Assembly (NCBI GenBank): GCA_038244055.1
Contig: JBBRTW010000027.1
Location: 1-28,592, forward strand
Direction of reading: 5' to 3'
DNA: 28,592 bases
Source: DASPKW01 sp038244055
GTDB taxonomy: Bacteria > Planctomycetota > Phycisphaerae > Tepidisphaerales > Tepidisphaeraceae
The translations under genes and the position numbers were made by a program. Numbering within the stretch: position 1 is the first letter of the stretch; each line of letters opens with the position of its first letter. This document shows, one piece after another, positions 1 through 7,942 of the stretch. The notes under the pieces were generated by a model, which saw only the letters and a list, made by a program, of their open reading frames with translations, searched no databases and was not told the DNA's origin.

Positions 1-2
1 CA

Positions 3-104
3 AAACCGCCCGACGCGGGCGGCGGGAAGGCGGACGAAATTGAAATCGTGTACCCTAACATCGAAGCCATCCGACTCGACCAGTGCATGGGAAATCAACC
101 CTAA
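3..104 (+). CDS. C-terminal 33 codons of an unknown protein (5' truncated by window edge)
   Basis: An open frame enters from the left edge and ends at TAA 102-104. The visible tail reads KPPDAGGGKADEIEIVYP and continues to a stop after LDQCMGNQP. Its mix of acidic and hydrophobic residues looks like real protein, and the other two forward frames look less so. I do not recognise the family from so little. The stop codon lies inside a short direct repeat (GGAAATCAACC at 90-100 and 109-119). It could be a chance frame; the upstream sequence would settle this. Confidence 0.4.
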   Translation, partial: KPPDAGGGKADEIEIVYPNIEAIRLDQCMGNQP

Positions 105-130
105 CGGCGGAAATCAACCGGACAGTAGTG

Positions 131-190
131 ATCCGCAATCCACAATCCGAAATCGATGCGATAGGAGTTACATGTGATTGCCCCGGGGAT
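131..190. repeat. Half copy of AATCCG-type palindromic intergenic element
   Basis: Tandem AATCCGCAATCC-like hexamers are followed by AAATCGATGCGATAGGA, ACATG and GATTGCCC. The same order of words occurs at 8893-8952, where a complementary left half (8806-8869) completes a palindrome. Here only the right half is present. Confidence 0.75.
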
Positions 191-251
191 TGGGGGCAGG
201 TTGGCAGGGGAGCCGGCAATGCGCGATGGACTTGTCCGAGATTGATGAGAA

Positions 252-316
252 AGGGTCGGGAGCCGGGGGGCGGTTTTCGGCGAAGGCGGCGTTTCTGGGG
301 GCCGGCTCCCGACCCT
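252..316. repeat. REP-like hairpin, copy 1
   Basis: Perfect 15-bp inverted arms AGGGTCGGGAGCCGG (252-266) and CCGGCTCCCGACCCT (302-316) enclose a 35-base loop. A second copy with the same arms and a nearly identical right half lies at 22377-22441. It could act as a transcription barrier or RNA stabiliser, but there is no U-tract. Confidence 0.8.
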
Positions 317-426
317 GGAAAGAGGATTTTTTGGAAACGTTCTCGGCATCGGCGCATTCATTCGGGTAGGATGGACGGGACGGGTAATCGACCGATACCG
401 ACGCGCTGGCTGCTGGTTGTTCCTTG

Positions 427-1560
427 ATGCTGCTGAGCCGTTTAATTTTCTGTCTGGTGTTGGCCGCGGCTGGCGTGCAGCTTCGCGCAGGGGCGGCGAC
501 ACAGCCTTCGCGGATGTCGCTCCATCTGAAGGATGCAACGCTCAAACAGGCGGTGAAGGAATTGGAGAAGCAGGTGGGGGCGTCCATTCCCGTGATTCCG
601 CCTGATCTGCTGGAGAAAAATGTATTTCCGCGGGTGTCGCTGGATGTGAAGGATGCGCCGTTCTGGGAGTTGTTCAAGCAATTCAGCCTGAAGACGGGCT
701 TGGAGCCGGTGGTCAGCGGGGAAGATCCTTATCCGCGCTTTCAACTGGGGCTGGGGAACGGGCAGTATTGGAAAGGGGCGCATGCGATCGGCGGGCCGCT
801 GATTTTTCTGGCCACGGACATCTCGCGGACCAGTTCGATCGAACTGGGGCGGACCAAGCATCAGTCGCAGCGGGATTTGACGCTGAGCCTGTCGGCCGTG
901 GCGGAGCCGGGGCTGAAACTGCTTTCCGTGGCATCGGATGTCCGGCTGGTGGAGGCGGAGGATGACCAGGCGCATTCGCTGATGCCGGGAGATGCGGCCG
1001 AGCGGCTGAAGGAGCCGGCGACTTTCGAGAACCCGGGTGGCGGGACCTATTTAATGAACCTGACATTGGAACTGAATTGCCCGGAGGTGCATGGGCCGAA
1101 GATCGCCAAACTCAAGGGCCGGACCTTTGCGCGGATTCAGACGTCCGGGCAGAGGGTTGAGATCGAAGATGTGATGAAATCGCGGAATGTCAGCCGGACG
1201 GTGGGGAGCGTGCCGTTTACATTCAAGAATCTGAAAAAGGCGGATATCGAATACATCCTGCAATGTTCGGTGCGGCGGTCGAAGGCGGGGGCCGAGGAGT
1301 GGTCCAACCTGCACCAGTCGATCTATAATGGGATGATGTCGCTGTACGATGCCAAAGGGCGATTGGTGGCCGCGCGGGCGACGGAAAATGGGGGCGAGTA
1401 CACCGATAACCGGATCGATGCGAACCTGCGATTCGTGCGTGAGGTTGGCGTGAGCGATCCGGATGCGGGTGAGCCGTTCAAGTTGGTGTGGGATGCGCCG
1501 ACGAAGACGCAGGATTTGATTGTTGATTTTGAACTGATGGATATTCCGATTCCAGAATGA
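427..1560 (+). CDS. Exported protein with STN-like N-terminal domain (paralog 1)
   Basis: A 377-residue protein. The ATG at 427 is preferred; a TTG codon lies directly before it. Residues 1-23 form a signal peptide (LIFCLVLAAAGVQLRAG). Residues about 30-100 (LHLKDATLKQAVKELEKQVG, then VSLDVKDAPFWELFKQF) resemble the small STN/secretin N-terminal fold. No secretin or TonB domain follows. The rest is probably beta-rich and shares ordered motifs with the next gene: GGPLIF...DISRTSSI, an LSAVAEPGLKLL segment, and a C-terminus ending DIPIPE (DLPIPH in the neighbour). The two genes are 40 bp apart and probably co-transcribed. The function is unknown; an envelope location is inferred from the signal peptide. 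Confidence 0.8.
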   Translation: MLLSRLIFCLVLAAAGVQLRAGAATQPSRMSLHLKDATLKQAVKELEKQVGASIPVIPPDLLEKNVFPRVSLDVKDAPFWELFKQFSLKTGLEPVVSGEDPYPRFQLGLGNGQYWKGAHAIGGPLIFLATDISRTSSIELGRTKHQSQRDLTLSLSAVAEPGLKLLSVASDVRLVEAEDDQAHSLMPGDAAERLKEPATFENPGGGTYLMNLTLELNCPEVHGPKIAKLKGRTFARIQTSGQRVEIEDVMKSRNVSRTVGSVPFTFKNLKKADIEYILQCSVRRSKAGAEEWSNLHQSIYNGMMSLYDAKGRLVAARATENGGEYTDNRIDANLRFVREVGVSDPDAGEPFKLVWDAPTKTQDLIVDFELMDIPIPE

Positions 1561-1600
1561 AACTGGTTTTGTCCGCGCTGGATTGTTGAGAGATGGACTG

Positions 1601-3145
1601 ATGAGCACTTTGCGAAAAAGAGTCCTCTGCGGTGTGGTGGTCGGCATGGTTGTGCTGCCGGCGATGGGTGCGCGCAAACGGGATCGATCTGCCCCAACCA
1701 CCCAGGCTACCCAGCCTGCCAATCCATCCCCGTCGGCGGGGGGCGCGACGACGCAAGCGACGAATCAGCCGGCGACGCAGGCGACGAGTCCGCAAGCGAC
1801 GGGTTCACAAGCGGGGCGGGCTGTGGCGGGTGCGGTGGCGCGGCCGGTGCGGGCGGCGACTTCGCCGAAGGTGATGGGACTGATCAGGCGGTTGGCGAGC
1901 GATGATTGGAAGAGCCGGCAGGCGGCCGTGGATGCGCTGGTGGCGATGGGGGAGGATGTGTTGCTGGATTTGGTGCCTGCGTTGGAAAAGGCGGTGGATC
2001 CGGAGGTGCGAACGCGGCTGGAGTCGGCCATCGCGCGGATTGAGGAGGACCGGCTGATCGGCGGGTCATTGATTACGTTGAAACTGGATGGGGTGCCGGC
2101 GGCGAAGGCGGTGGAGGAGATTTCGCGGCGGGCGCGAGCGCCGATTCTGCTGGAGCCGGCCGGGCTTTTGCAGGGAAAATCCGCGAAAAAGGTGTCCCTG
2201 AATGTGGATCATCGGCCATTCTGGGAAGTGATGAGTCTGGTATGCCGCCAGGCCGAGGTGGAACCCGCCTGCATTACGCGCCAAGGCCGCGAGATGGGCA
2301 TGGGTCTGGTGCGCGCTAATGGGGCGAAGGAATGGGATGATCGGCCGGTGGTTTTGGCCGGGCCATTGCTGATTCGGGCGGATACGATCAGCCGGACGAG
2401 TTCGATATCGCTGCGGGATGGGGGAGATTCGGCCAACGAGTTTTCGCTGACATTGACGGCGTTTGCGGAGCCCAAGCTGAAGGTTCTGGACTATTCAGGT
2501 ACGATTCACCTGGATGAAGTGGTGGATGAGAAGGGAAATTCGCTGGTTCCGCCGGAGGACAATGGCGTGCCGGCCAACCTGGAGACATTTGGGAACTCGC
2601 GCGGGGGATTTCCGTCTCAATGGGCGCTGGGCGCGACATTGGCATATCCGAAGAATGCGGGTAAGACGATCACCCGGCTGAAAGGAAGCGCCAGCTTCGA
2701 GGTGCAAATTCGCGCAGCGCGTCTGGAATTGCCTATCCACAGCGCGAAAAATGTGTCGGTTCGGTTGGATGGAGTGCGCCTACTGGTAAAATCGGTGGAT
2801 GGCGCGCGAGCCGATTTGAGTGTATTCCGCGATGGACGAGGGGATGCGGAGTGGTTGCGGTTGCGGACCCTGGTCTCCCAGGCCGAAGCGCAAGTCGTTG
2901 ATGACAAAGGACAAGTGATCTCCCGGACGCAGAACGGCGTGGACGCGGATGAGAGCAACGACAGCCAGCGGATGGATTTGAAACTGCGTCTGATGCGCGA
3001 TGGCGAGGATGGATCCGAAGGCAAGACGGCGCGGGAAGGCCGGAAGAAAGTATCGGAAGGTTCGAAGTTCATCTGGGAATTTCCAGTTGAAACGCGGGAT
3101 GTGGTGGTGCCGTTTGTAATACATGACCTGCCGATCCCGCATTGA
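1601..3145 (+). CDS. Exported protein with HEAT-like and STN-like domains (paralog 2)
   Basis: A 514-residue protein. ATG 1601 follows a GAGAG sequence; an in-frame TTG at 1583 is less likely. A signal peptide (VLCGVVVGMVVLPAMGA) is followed by a Thr/Gln/Ala/Pro-rich linker (about 30-90). Next comes one or two HEAT-like helical pairs (about 93-150: LIRRLASDDWKSRQAAVDAL), then an STN-like segment (LKLDGVPAAKAVEEISRRA). The remainder matches the upstream gene segment by segment (GPLLIRADTISRTSSI, LTAFAEPKLKVLD, VIHDLPIPH end). The HEAT part and linker are absent from the upstream paralog. It is probably a tandem duplication followed by domain gain or loss. The biochemical role is unknown. The stop codon sits in an 18-bp tandem duplication. 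Confidence 0.8.
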   Translation: MSTLRKRVLCGVVVGMVVLPAMGARKRDRSAPTTQATQPANPSPSAGGATTQATNQPATQATSPQATGSQAGRAVAGAVARPVRAATSPKVMGLIRRLASDDWKSRQAAVDALVAMGEDVLLDLVPALEKAVDPEVRTRLESAIARIEEDRLIGGSLITLKLDGVPAAKAVEEISRRARAPILLEPAGLLQGKSAKKVSLNVDHRPFWEVMSLVCRQAEVEPACITRQGREMGMGLVRANGAKEWDDRPVVLAGPLLIRADTISRTSSISLRDGGDSANEFSLTLTAFAEPKLKVLDYSGTIHLDEVVDEKGNSLVPPEDNGVPANLETFGNSRGGFPSQWALGATLAYPKNAGKTITRLKGSASFEVQIRAARLELPIHSAKNVSVRLDGVRLLVKSVDGARADLSVFRDGRGDAEWLRLRTLVSQAEAQVVDDKGQVISRTQNGVDADESNDSQRMDLKLRLMRDGEDGSEGKTAREGRKKVSEGSKFIWEFPVETRDVVVPFVIHDLPIPH

Positions 3146-3173
3146 GTGAGAGTAACGCATTGAGTGAGGGTAA
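3138..3173. repeat. 18-bp tandem duplication over a stop codon
   Basis: Two adjacent 18-bp units, CGCATTGAGTGAGAGTAA (3138-3155) and the same with one A-to-G change (3156-3173). The first unit contains the TGA stop (3143-3145) of the upstream gene. Confidence 0.85.
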
Positions 3174-3220
3174 TTTGTGTGCCACCTGACGGAGCGGGGG
3201 TGGCGCGCCAGCGAAGAATA

Positions 3221-3250
3221 TTGACGTAAGCTCCAGCGTTTCGGTATTGT
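3221..3250 (+). promoter_or_regulatory. Candidate sigma70-type promoter for the RTX gene pair
   Basis: TTGACG (3221-3226), an 18-bp spacer, then TATTGT (3245-3250). This would give a leader of roughly 110 nt before ATG 3370. The leader contains a small stem-loop (CGCCTC 3267-3272 with GAGGCG 3281-3286). Only a consensus match supports it. Confidence 0.35.
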
Positions 3251-3369
3251 TATGGCTGCGCGATTCCGCCTCGTTATTTTGAGGCGCGATTGTGCGTGCC
3301 TTGTGTGGGCCATAGAGGCAGCCAGATCGACATCCAGGAATTTCTCGTCCCCAGTCGGGGAGGTAAACC

Positions 3370-5445
3370 ATGCCGCGTGATCGTCAACTGCTCGCACGAG
3401 CAGTCCGTAAAGCCGTCGAATCGCTCGAAAGCCGCGTTCTCATGTCGGCCAGTGTCGACTTGAAGGGCGGCGTTCTCGACATCGTCGGCACCAATAGCGC
3501 CGATACGATTGTCGTTTCATATGCCTCTGGCGATCGGGGCACGCTGGAAGTGTCGGTGAACAACCAGACGGTGGGCGTCGCGACGCGCAAGGTGAGCAGC
3601 ATCAGAATCGAAGCCGGGCGGGGCGATGACAGCATCACCGTGCTTCAATTGAACGGCGCGATCGACAAGCCCGCGACGATTTATGCCGGCCGGGGCAACG
3701 ATACGGTGGTGGGCGGATCGGGCGATGATGCGATCTACGGCGGCAAGGGAGATGATCAGATCGGCGCGAGCGCGGGCAAAGACACCTACGATGCGGGCGG
3801 CGGAAATGACACATACAACGGCGCGCCAATTCCGACTTCGGCGACGGCCGCGGCGGCTTCATCGCTGGGCAAGGCGTCGCCCTTCGCACTGACGATCCCG
3901 ACTTACACGGTTTCGGATCTGGGGATTCTGCCGGGCGGGGCGGGGGACCGCGGCGTCTGGAACATCGCCAACACGACCAACAGCACAGTTGGATTCAGCG
4001 TGATCAACGACACCGGGAACCAGAAGGTTCCGCATGGAATGTACAAGCCCAACGGCAAGGGGCGGCAGATCGACCTGGGGACGCTGGGCGGCTCGGTTTC
4101 GGGCTCGACCTCGATCGGCTACGACATCAACGTCAACGATGAAATGGTGGGTGAATCGCGGACTACGCCGGGCGGAGCGCGGCACGGCTTCTATTACAGC
4201 ACGTTCATGCGGGATATCGGGAGCATTGGCGGCGGCGACACCGTGGCCTACGGGATCAACGATTTCCTGCCGACCTACGCCCCGGCGACGATCGTGGGCG
4301 AGAGCAATGGATCGGCGTTTTACAAGGTCGGCCCGGGCGGGCGTTTTAACCGCGTTCCCGATGCCAACGGGCAGGGCTTGTTGCGCGGGCGATTCCGCGA
4401 AGTGAACTCGGATGATTACAACATTCCGTTCCCCGATGGGATCGGCGACATCATGGTGGGATTCGATGCGGGCGTGAACCAGGCGGTGGTTTACGATGAG
4501 GTCGCGGACTCGACATTCGATCTGAGCACGATTCGCGGCGCGGTGACTTCCGAAGCCTTCGATGTGAACACGGGCGTTGGCGGGCCGAACAATTATACGG
4601 TGGTCGGCGTTTCGGGCGAAAATACGCCGGTGGAGACCGCATTCTGGTGGCGGAACAACCCCGGAGCCATGACGGCGCTGCCGACACCGGCGGGCGATCG
4701 TTCCAAGGCCTATGGCGTTCGCGATGCCGATCCGGTCACCGACCTGGTGAAGATCGTGGGCCGGACTCAGCACGTCAACAACAACGTCATCGTCAGCCAC
4801 GCGGCGGAGTGGATCGAATCGACAACGGGAGTGTTCCAGTTGATCGACTTGCAGGCGCTGACTTCGGGCGGGACCGGCCGGGTTCTGACCGAAGCGCACG
4901 CGATCAATACCAATGACTGGATCGTGGCGGTGGGGACGGTGCCGACGGATAACTTCCAGCATGCGTTCCTGCTGACGCCGGGCGTGCCGCCGGGCCTGGG
5001 GCAGAATTCGATCACGTTCAGCGGCGGCTTCATCAAGCCGGTGGTGGTGAATCAGACCAATCCCAAGCTGGTGTTCAATTTCTTCGGCGTGGGCGACTTC
5101 ACCGTGGCCAAGAACAACGTGCAGATAAACCTGCTGACGGTGGACCTGCAGCGCGGAAACCTGCCGAGCGAAGGGATCGTGGATTTCACGTTCAATAACG
5201 CGGGATTGTCGCGGGTGGTGACGAATCAGTCGGCCGGCATCGGCAAGTTTAGCGGCATCGCCGAGGCGTTCGCGACATTGTCGGATGGCACGACCGGCGA
5301 TTTCCTGGTGAGCTTCCAGGGCACGACCAGCCGTTCGCATCATCAGGACATCATCCAGGGCAGTTTCGTCGCGGTGAGCAGCCGCGGCAAGGTATTGAAG
5401 CAGGGCGGACAGAGTATTCTGTACGGAAGCTTCAAGCATGCGTAA
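3370..5445 (+). CDS. Secreted RTX/HAF-repeat protein with LEPR-XLL-like N-terminus
   Basis: A 691-residue protein; ATG 3370 has a good GGGAGGT ribosome site. Residues 19-27 read LESRVLMSA, the LEPR-XLL-like motif of planctomycete surface and secreted proteins. Residues about 82-151 carry glycine/aspartate nonapeptides (AGRGNDTVVGGSGDD, YGGKGDDQIG) of the RTX calcium-binding beta-roll type. Residues about 180-540 contain HAF-type repeats (DLGTLGGSVS...GYDIN, DIGSIGGGDTVAYGIN, VGES), typical of extracellular proteins of unknown role. The last 135 residues form a beta-rich module ending GKVLKQGGQSILYGSF, which resembles the C-terminus of the next gene. It is probably exported and calcium-stabilised. 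No catalytic motif is seen. The CCCC/GGGG stem at the ribosome site could tune translation. Confidence 0.85.
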   Translation: MPRDRQLLARAVRKAVESLESRVLMSASVDLKGGVLDIVGTNSADTIVVSYASGDRGTLEVSVNNQTVGVATRKVSSIRIEAGRGDDSITVLQLNGAIDKPATIYAGRGNDTVVGGSGDDAIYGGKGDDQIGASAGKDTYDAGGGNDTYNGAPIPTSATAAAASSLGKASPFALTIPTYTVSDLGILPGGAGDRGVWNIANTTNSTVGFSVINDTGNQKVPHGMYKPNGKGRQIDLGTLGGSVSGSTSIGYDINVNDEMVGESRTTPGGARHGFYYSTFMRDIGSIGGGDTVAYGINDFLPTYAPATIVGESNGSAFYKVGPGGRFNRVPDANGQGLLRGRFREVNSDDYNIPFPDGIGDIMVGFDAGVNQAVVYDEVADSTFDLSTIRGAVTSEAFDVNTGVGGPNNYTVVGVSGENTPVETAFWWRNNPGAMTALPTPAGDRSKAYGVRDADPVTDLVKIVGRTQHVNNNVIVSHAAEWIESTTGVFQLIDLQALTSGGTGRVLTEAHAINTNDWIVAVGTVPTDNFQHAFLLTPGVPPGLGQNSITFSGGFIKPVVVNQTNPKLVFNFFGVGDFTVAKNNVQINLLTVDLQRGNLPSEGIVDFTFNNAGLSRVVTNQSAGIGKFSGIAEAFATLSDGTTGDFLVSFQGTTSRSHHQDIIQGSFVAVSSRGKVLKQGGQSILYGSFKHA

Positions 5446-5524
5446 GCCCCAGGCGAACGCCGTTGGCGCGCACTGTTCGAGCAATGATGTTTATGCACCC
5501 GAGCCATCACCAGGAATCACATCA

Positions 5525-7798
5525 ATGAACCGCCCCTCCTCCGTCGATCATCGCCTCGCCCGCGCCGTGCGGCCGATTGTGGAAAATCTCGAGACGCGCA
5601 CGTTTCTTTCGGCTTCGATGCCGATTCCGACCGGGCCGGCCTCGCTTCTCAACGGCACGCTGCTGGTGCAGGGCACGACCGGCAACGACACGATCCTCAT
5701 CAAGCGCAGCAGCCTGAGCAAACTCTCGCTGGATGTCACCGTCAATAAGACCGTGAGCCATTTCACGCTGGCGGACGTCAAACTGATGCGAATCTACGGG
5801 CTGACGGGCAACGATTCGATCATCGTGGATGAGGGCAACGGCATCATCGCGACCAAGGTGTGGGCATTCGGTTCGAACGGCAACGATACGATCCAGGGCG
5901 GCTCGGGCTCCGACACGCTCATCGGCGGCAACGGGGATGACCTACTTCGCGGGCAGGCCGGCGGCGACTGGATCGAAGGCAACGATGGTAACGATCGCCT
6001 GCTGGGCGGCGATAACATCGATACCCTGCTGGGCGGGGCCGGGCGGGACCTGATCAACACGGGTGCCGGGCGCGATGACGTGCGGAGCACGGATAACCTG
6101 GATTCGGTGGACACCGGCGGGGCGGCCGATACCAGCGTGAACAAGAAGCTGCGCGGGCGTCCTCAGCCGGCGCGGGCCTCGACGGGCGGGGCGACCCCGG
6201 CCGCTTATAATGCCAGCGTGGTCGGTTATACCCCGGCGCAGGTGCGCAAGGGATATGGCTTTGGCGATTTGACGAGCGTGAAATTCAAGAATCGCGGGCA
6301 GGGGCAGACGATTGCGATCGTCGTCGCTTACGACTACCGCACCGCCAGGGAAGATCTGAATACGTTCTCGCGGACGTTTGGGCTGCCCGAGGTGGGCAAG
6401 GCGACCTTCGGAAGAATGTACGCCAGCGGGGTTCAACCGTTCTCCGATCCACTCTGGTCGAGCGAAGCAGCGATGGATCTACAATGGGCCCATGCGATTG
6501 CGCCGGCGGCGCGTCTGGTGCTGGTCGAGGCGGATTCGGATCTGCCGGCCGACCTGATGAATGCCGTGGCTAAGGCGACGAATCTGCTGCACGACAATTA
6601 CGGCGGGGGCGTGGTTTCGATGAGCTTTGGCTTTCCCGAATCGCGCAGCGATGCGATCTATTCGACCATATTCCGCAACTCGCGCACGGGCGATGTGTCG
6701 TTCGTGGCCGCGGCGGGCAATATCGGCGGGCAGGTGTTCTACCCGGCCGTGGGCGAAGAGGCGCTGGCGGTGGGCGGCACGTTCCTGCCGCTGGATTCGG
6801 ATGGAAATCTGACGGGTCCGGAGACGGCCTGGATCGATGGCGGCGGCGGTGCCAGCGCGGCGACGACGCGCTTCCGGCCGGTGCATCGGGTGGCGGTTCA
6901 TCCGCGGCCGGAGTACCAGAACCAGTTGCAGGTGGGCGGCGCCATCATCGGGACCACCCGCGTGGTGCCGGATGTGGCGTATAACGCCGATCCGCTGGCG
7001 GGCTACGCCGTCTTCGATTCGACGCCCAACGAAAACGGCGACACGGGCTGGCAGGCGATCGGCGGCACCAGCGCCGGCACGCCGCAATGGGCGGGGATCA
7101 CGGCGCTGGCGAATCAGATGCGCGTCGCCAACGGGCTGACGATGCTGGGCAACGGGCAGTTGAATAATTTCATTTACGGGCTGGCGCGCAAAAATCAGTT
7201 GAGCCTGTTCAATGACATCACGCTGGGAAGCAACGGCAACGCGGCGACGCCAGGCTTCGATGAGGCCACCGGCTGGGGCACGCCCAAGGCGGCGGCCCTG
7301 ATCGCCAAACTAGGGACCGCCACGAGCAAGGCTCCGCGCGTCTCGACCACCGGCGTGGCGGATTTCAAGTGGCAGGCCAATTTCACGCGTGAAATGCTCA
7401 ACGGGTTGCTGACGGTGCCGGCGGTGATTTCATTCGGCGGCGAGCCGGGCGGGAAAAACATCGGCAACGCTCGCTTCAGCACCACGACCGTCAGCCTGCG
7501 TTTCATCCAGGACGCGAATGAGATCACCAACAAGGGCACAATCGAGTTGACCGCCTTCAACCTGCCGCGCACGGGCAACGATTTCTCGGGGCAGGGCACG
7601 GGAGTCGTGCTGCTCAATGACGGCACACCGGGCATTTTCAATATGATTTTCAGCGGGCGGCTCGCCCGGATCAACGGGCAGGACACGGTCAGCGGGGAGT
7701 TCTACGCCATCGGTTTCGACGGCAAGATTCTCCCGCAAGGCGCCAATCCGATTTTGCGCGGCGTGTTCGCGATGCAAGGCGGGACGCTTCGTCCTTAA
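5525..7798 (+). CDS. Secreted RTX-sedolisin (S53) protease with shared C-terminal module
   Basis: A 757-residue protein starting at ATG 5525; an upstream in-frame start at 5438 would overlap the previous gene and put 29 residues before the usual motif. LETRTFLSA lies at 22-30. RTX nonapeptides occupy about 90-200 (GNDTIQGGSGSDTLIGG, GNDGNDRLLGG). A sedolisin domain follows (about 228-600) with the catalytic pair E314/D318 (SSEAAMDLQWAHAIAP), nucleophile S516 (GGTSAGTPQWAG) and a calcium-site-like end (FNDITLGSNG, TGWGTP). The residue expected to be the oxyanion Asp is Asn (N399, AAAGNIGG). The large S53 activation prodomain is absent. Residues about 612-757 match the C-terminus of the upstream gene. 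Likely an acidic or serine-carboxyl endopeptidase at the cell surface or outside; activity is uncertain because of N399. Confidence 0.88.
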   Translation: MNRPSSVDHRLARAVRPIVENLETRTFLSASMPIPTGPASLLNGTLLVQGTTGNDTILIKRSSLSKLSLDVTVNKTVSHFTLADVKLMRIYGLTGNDSIIVDEGNGIIATKVWAFGSNGNDTIQGGSGSDTLIGGNGDDLLRGQAGGDWIEGNDGNDRLLGGDNIDTLLGGAGRDLINTGAGRDDVRSTDNLDSVDTGGAADTSVNKKLRGRPQPARASTGGATPAAYNASVVGYTPAQVRKGYGFGDLTSVKFKNRGQGQTIAIVVAYDYRTAREDLNTFSRTFGLPEVGKATFGRMYASGVQPFSDPLWSSEAAMDLQWAHAIAPAARLVLVEADSDLPADLMNAVAKATNLLHDNYGGGVVSMSFGFPESRSDAIYSTIFRNSRTGDVSFVAAAGNIGGQVFYPAVGEEALAVGGTFLPLDSDGNLTGPETAWIDGGGGASAATTRFRPVHRVAVHPRPEYQNQLQVGGAIIGTTRVVPDVAYNADPLAGYAVFDSTPNENGDTGWQAIGGTSAGTPQWAGITALANQMRVANGLTMLGNGQLNNFIYGLARKNQLSLFNDITLGSNGNAATPGFDEATGWGTPKAAALIAKLGTATSKAPRVSTTGVADFKWQANFTREMLNGLLTVPAVISFGGEPGGKNIGNARFSTTTVSLRFIQDANEITNKGTIELTAFNLPRTGNDFSGQGTGVVLLNDGTPGIFNMIFSGRLARINGQDTVSGEFYAIGFDGKILPQGANPILRGVFAMQGGTLRP

Positions 7799-7820
7799 AT
7801 CGCCGGCCTTAAATCGCCGG
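7793..7820. repeat. Perfect 14-bp tandem duplication over a stop codon
   Basis: CCTTAAATCGCCGG occurs twice in a row (7793-7806, 7807-7820). The first unit contains the TAA stop (7796-7798) of the RTX-sedolisin gene, so a second TAA lies 14 bp downstream. Confidence 0.9.
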
Positions 7821-7942
7821 GGATTTTTCCCGCGGCGGGGCGGATGCAGTCAGCATGAAGCAGGGGCGCGCGGTTGCGCATGTGTTGGCCGGCGGACGGG
7901 CCATTCTCGCGATGTCCGCAAATAACGCGGGATTGGGTCGGG

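Larger units (their letters stand above)
105..426. other. Intergenic region with two repeat elements
   Basis: This gap of about 320 bases has no convincing gene; open frames on both strands run through palindromic repeats and have no family resemblance. It holds a partial copy of the AATCCGCAATCC palindromic element (131-190) and a perfect 15-bp hairpin repeat (252-316). No clear promoter for the gene starting at 427 could be picked out. Confidence 0.7.

Noticed and set aside
3859..5484. Long open frame (541 codons) on the minus strand
   Set aside because: It lies fully opposite the RTX/HAF gene; its His/Arg-rich translation has no domain signature and arises from the codon bias of GC-rich DNA.
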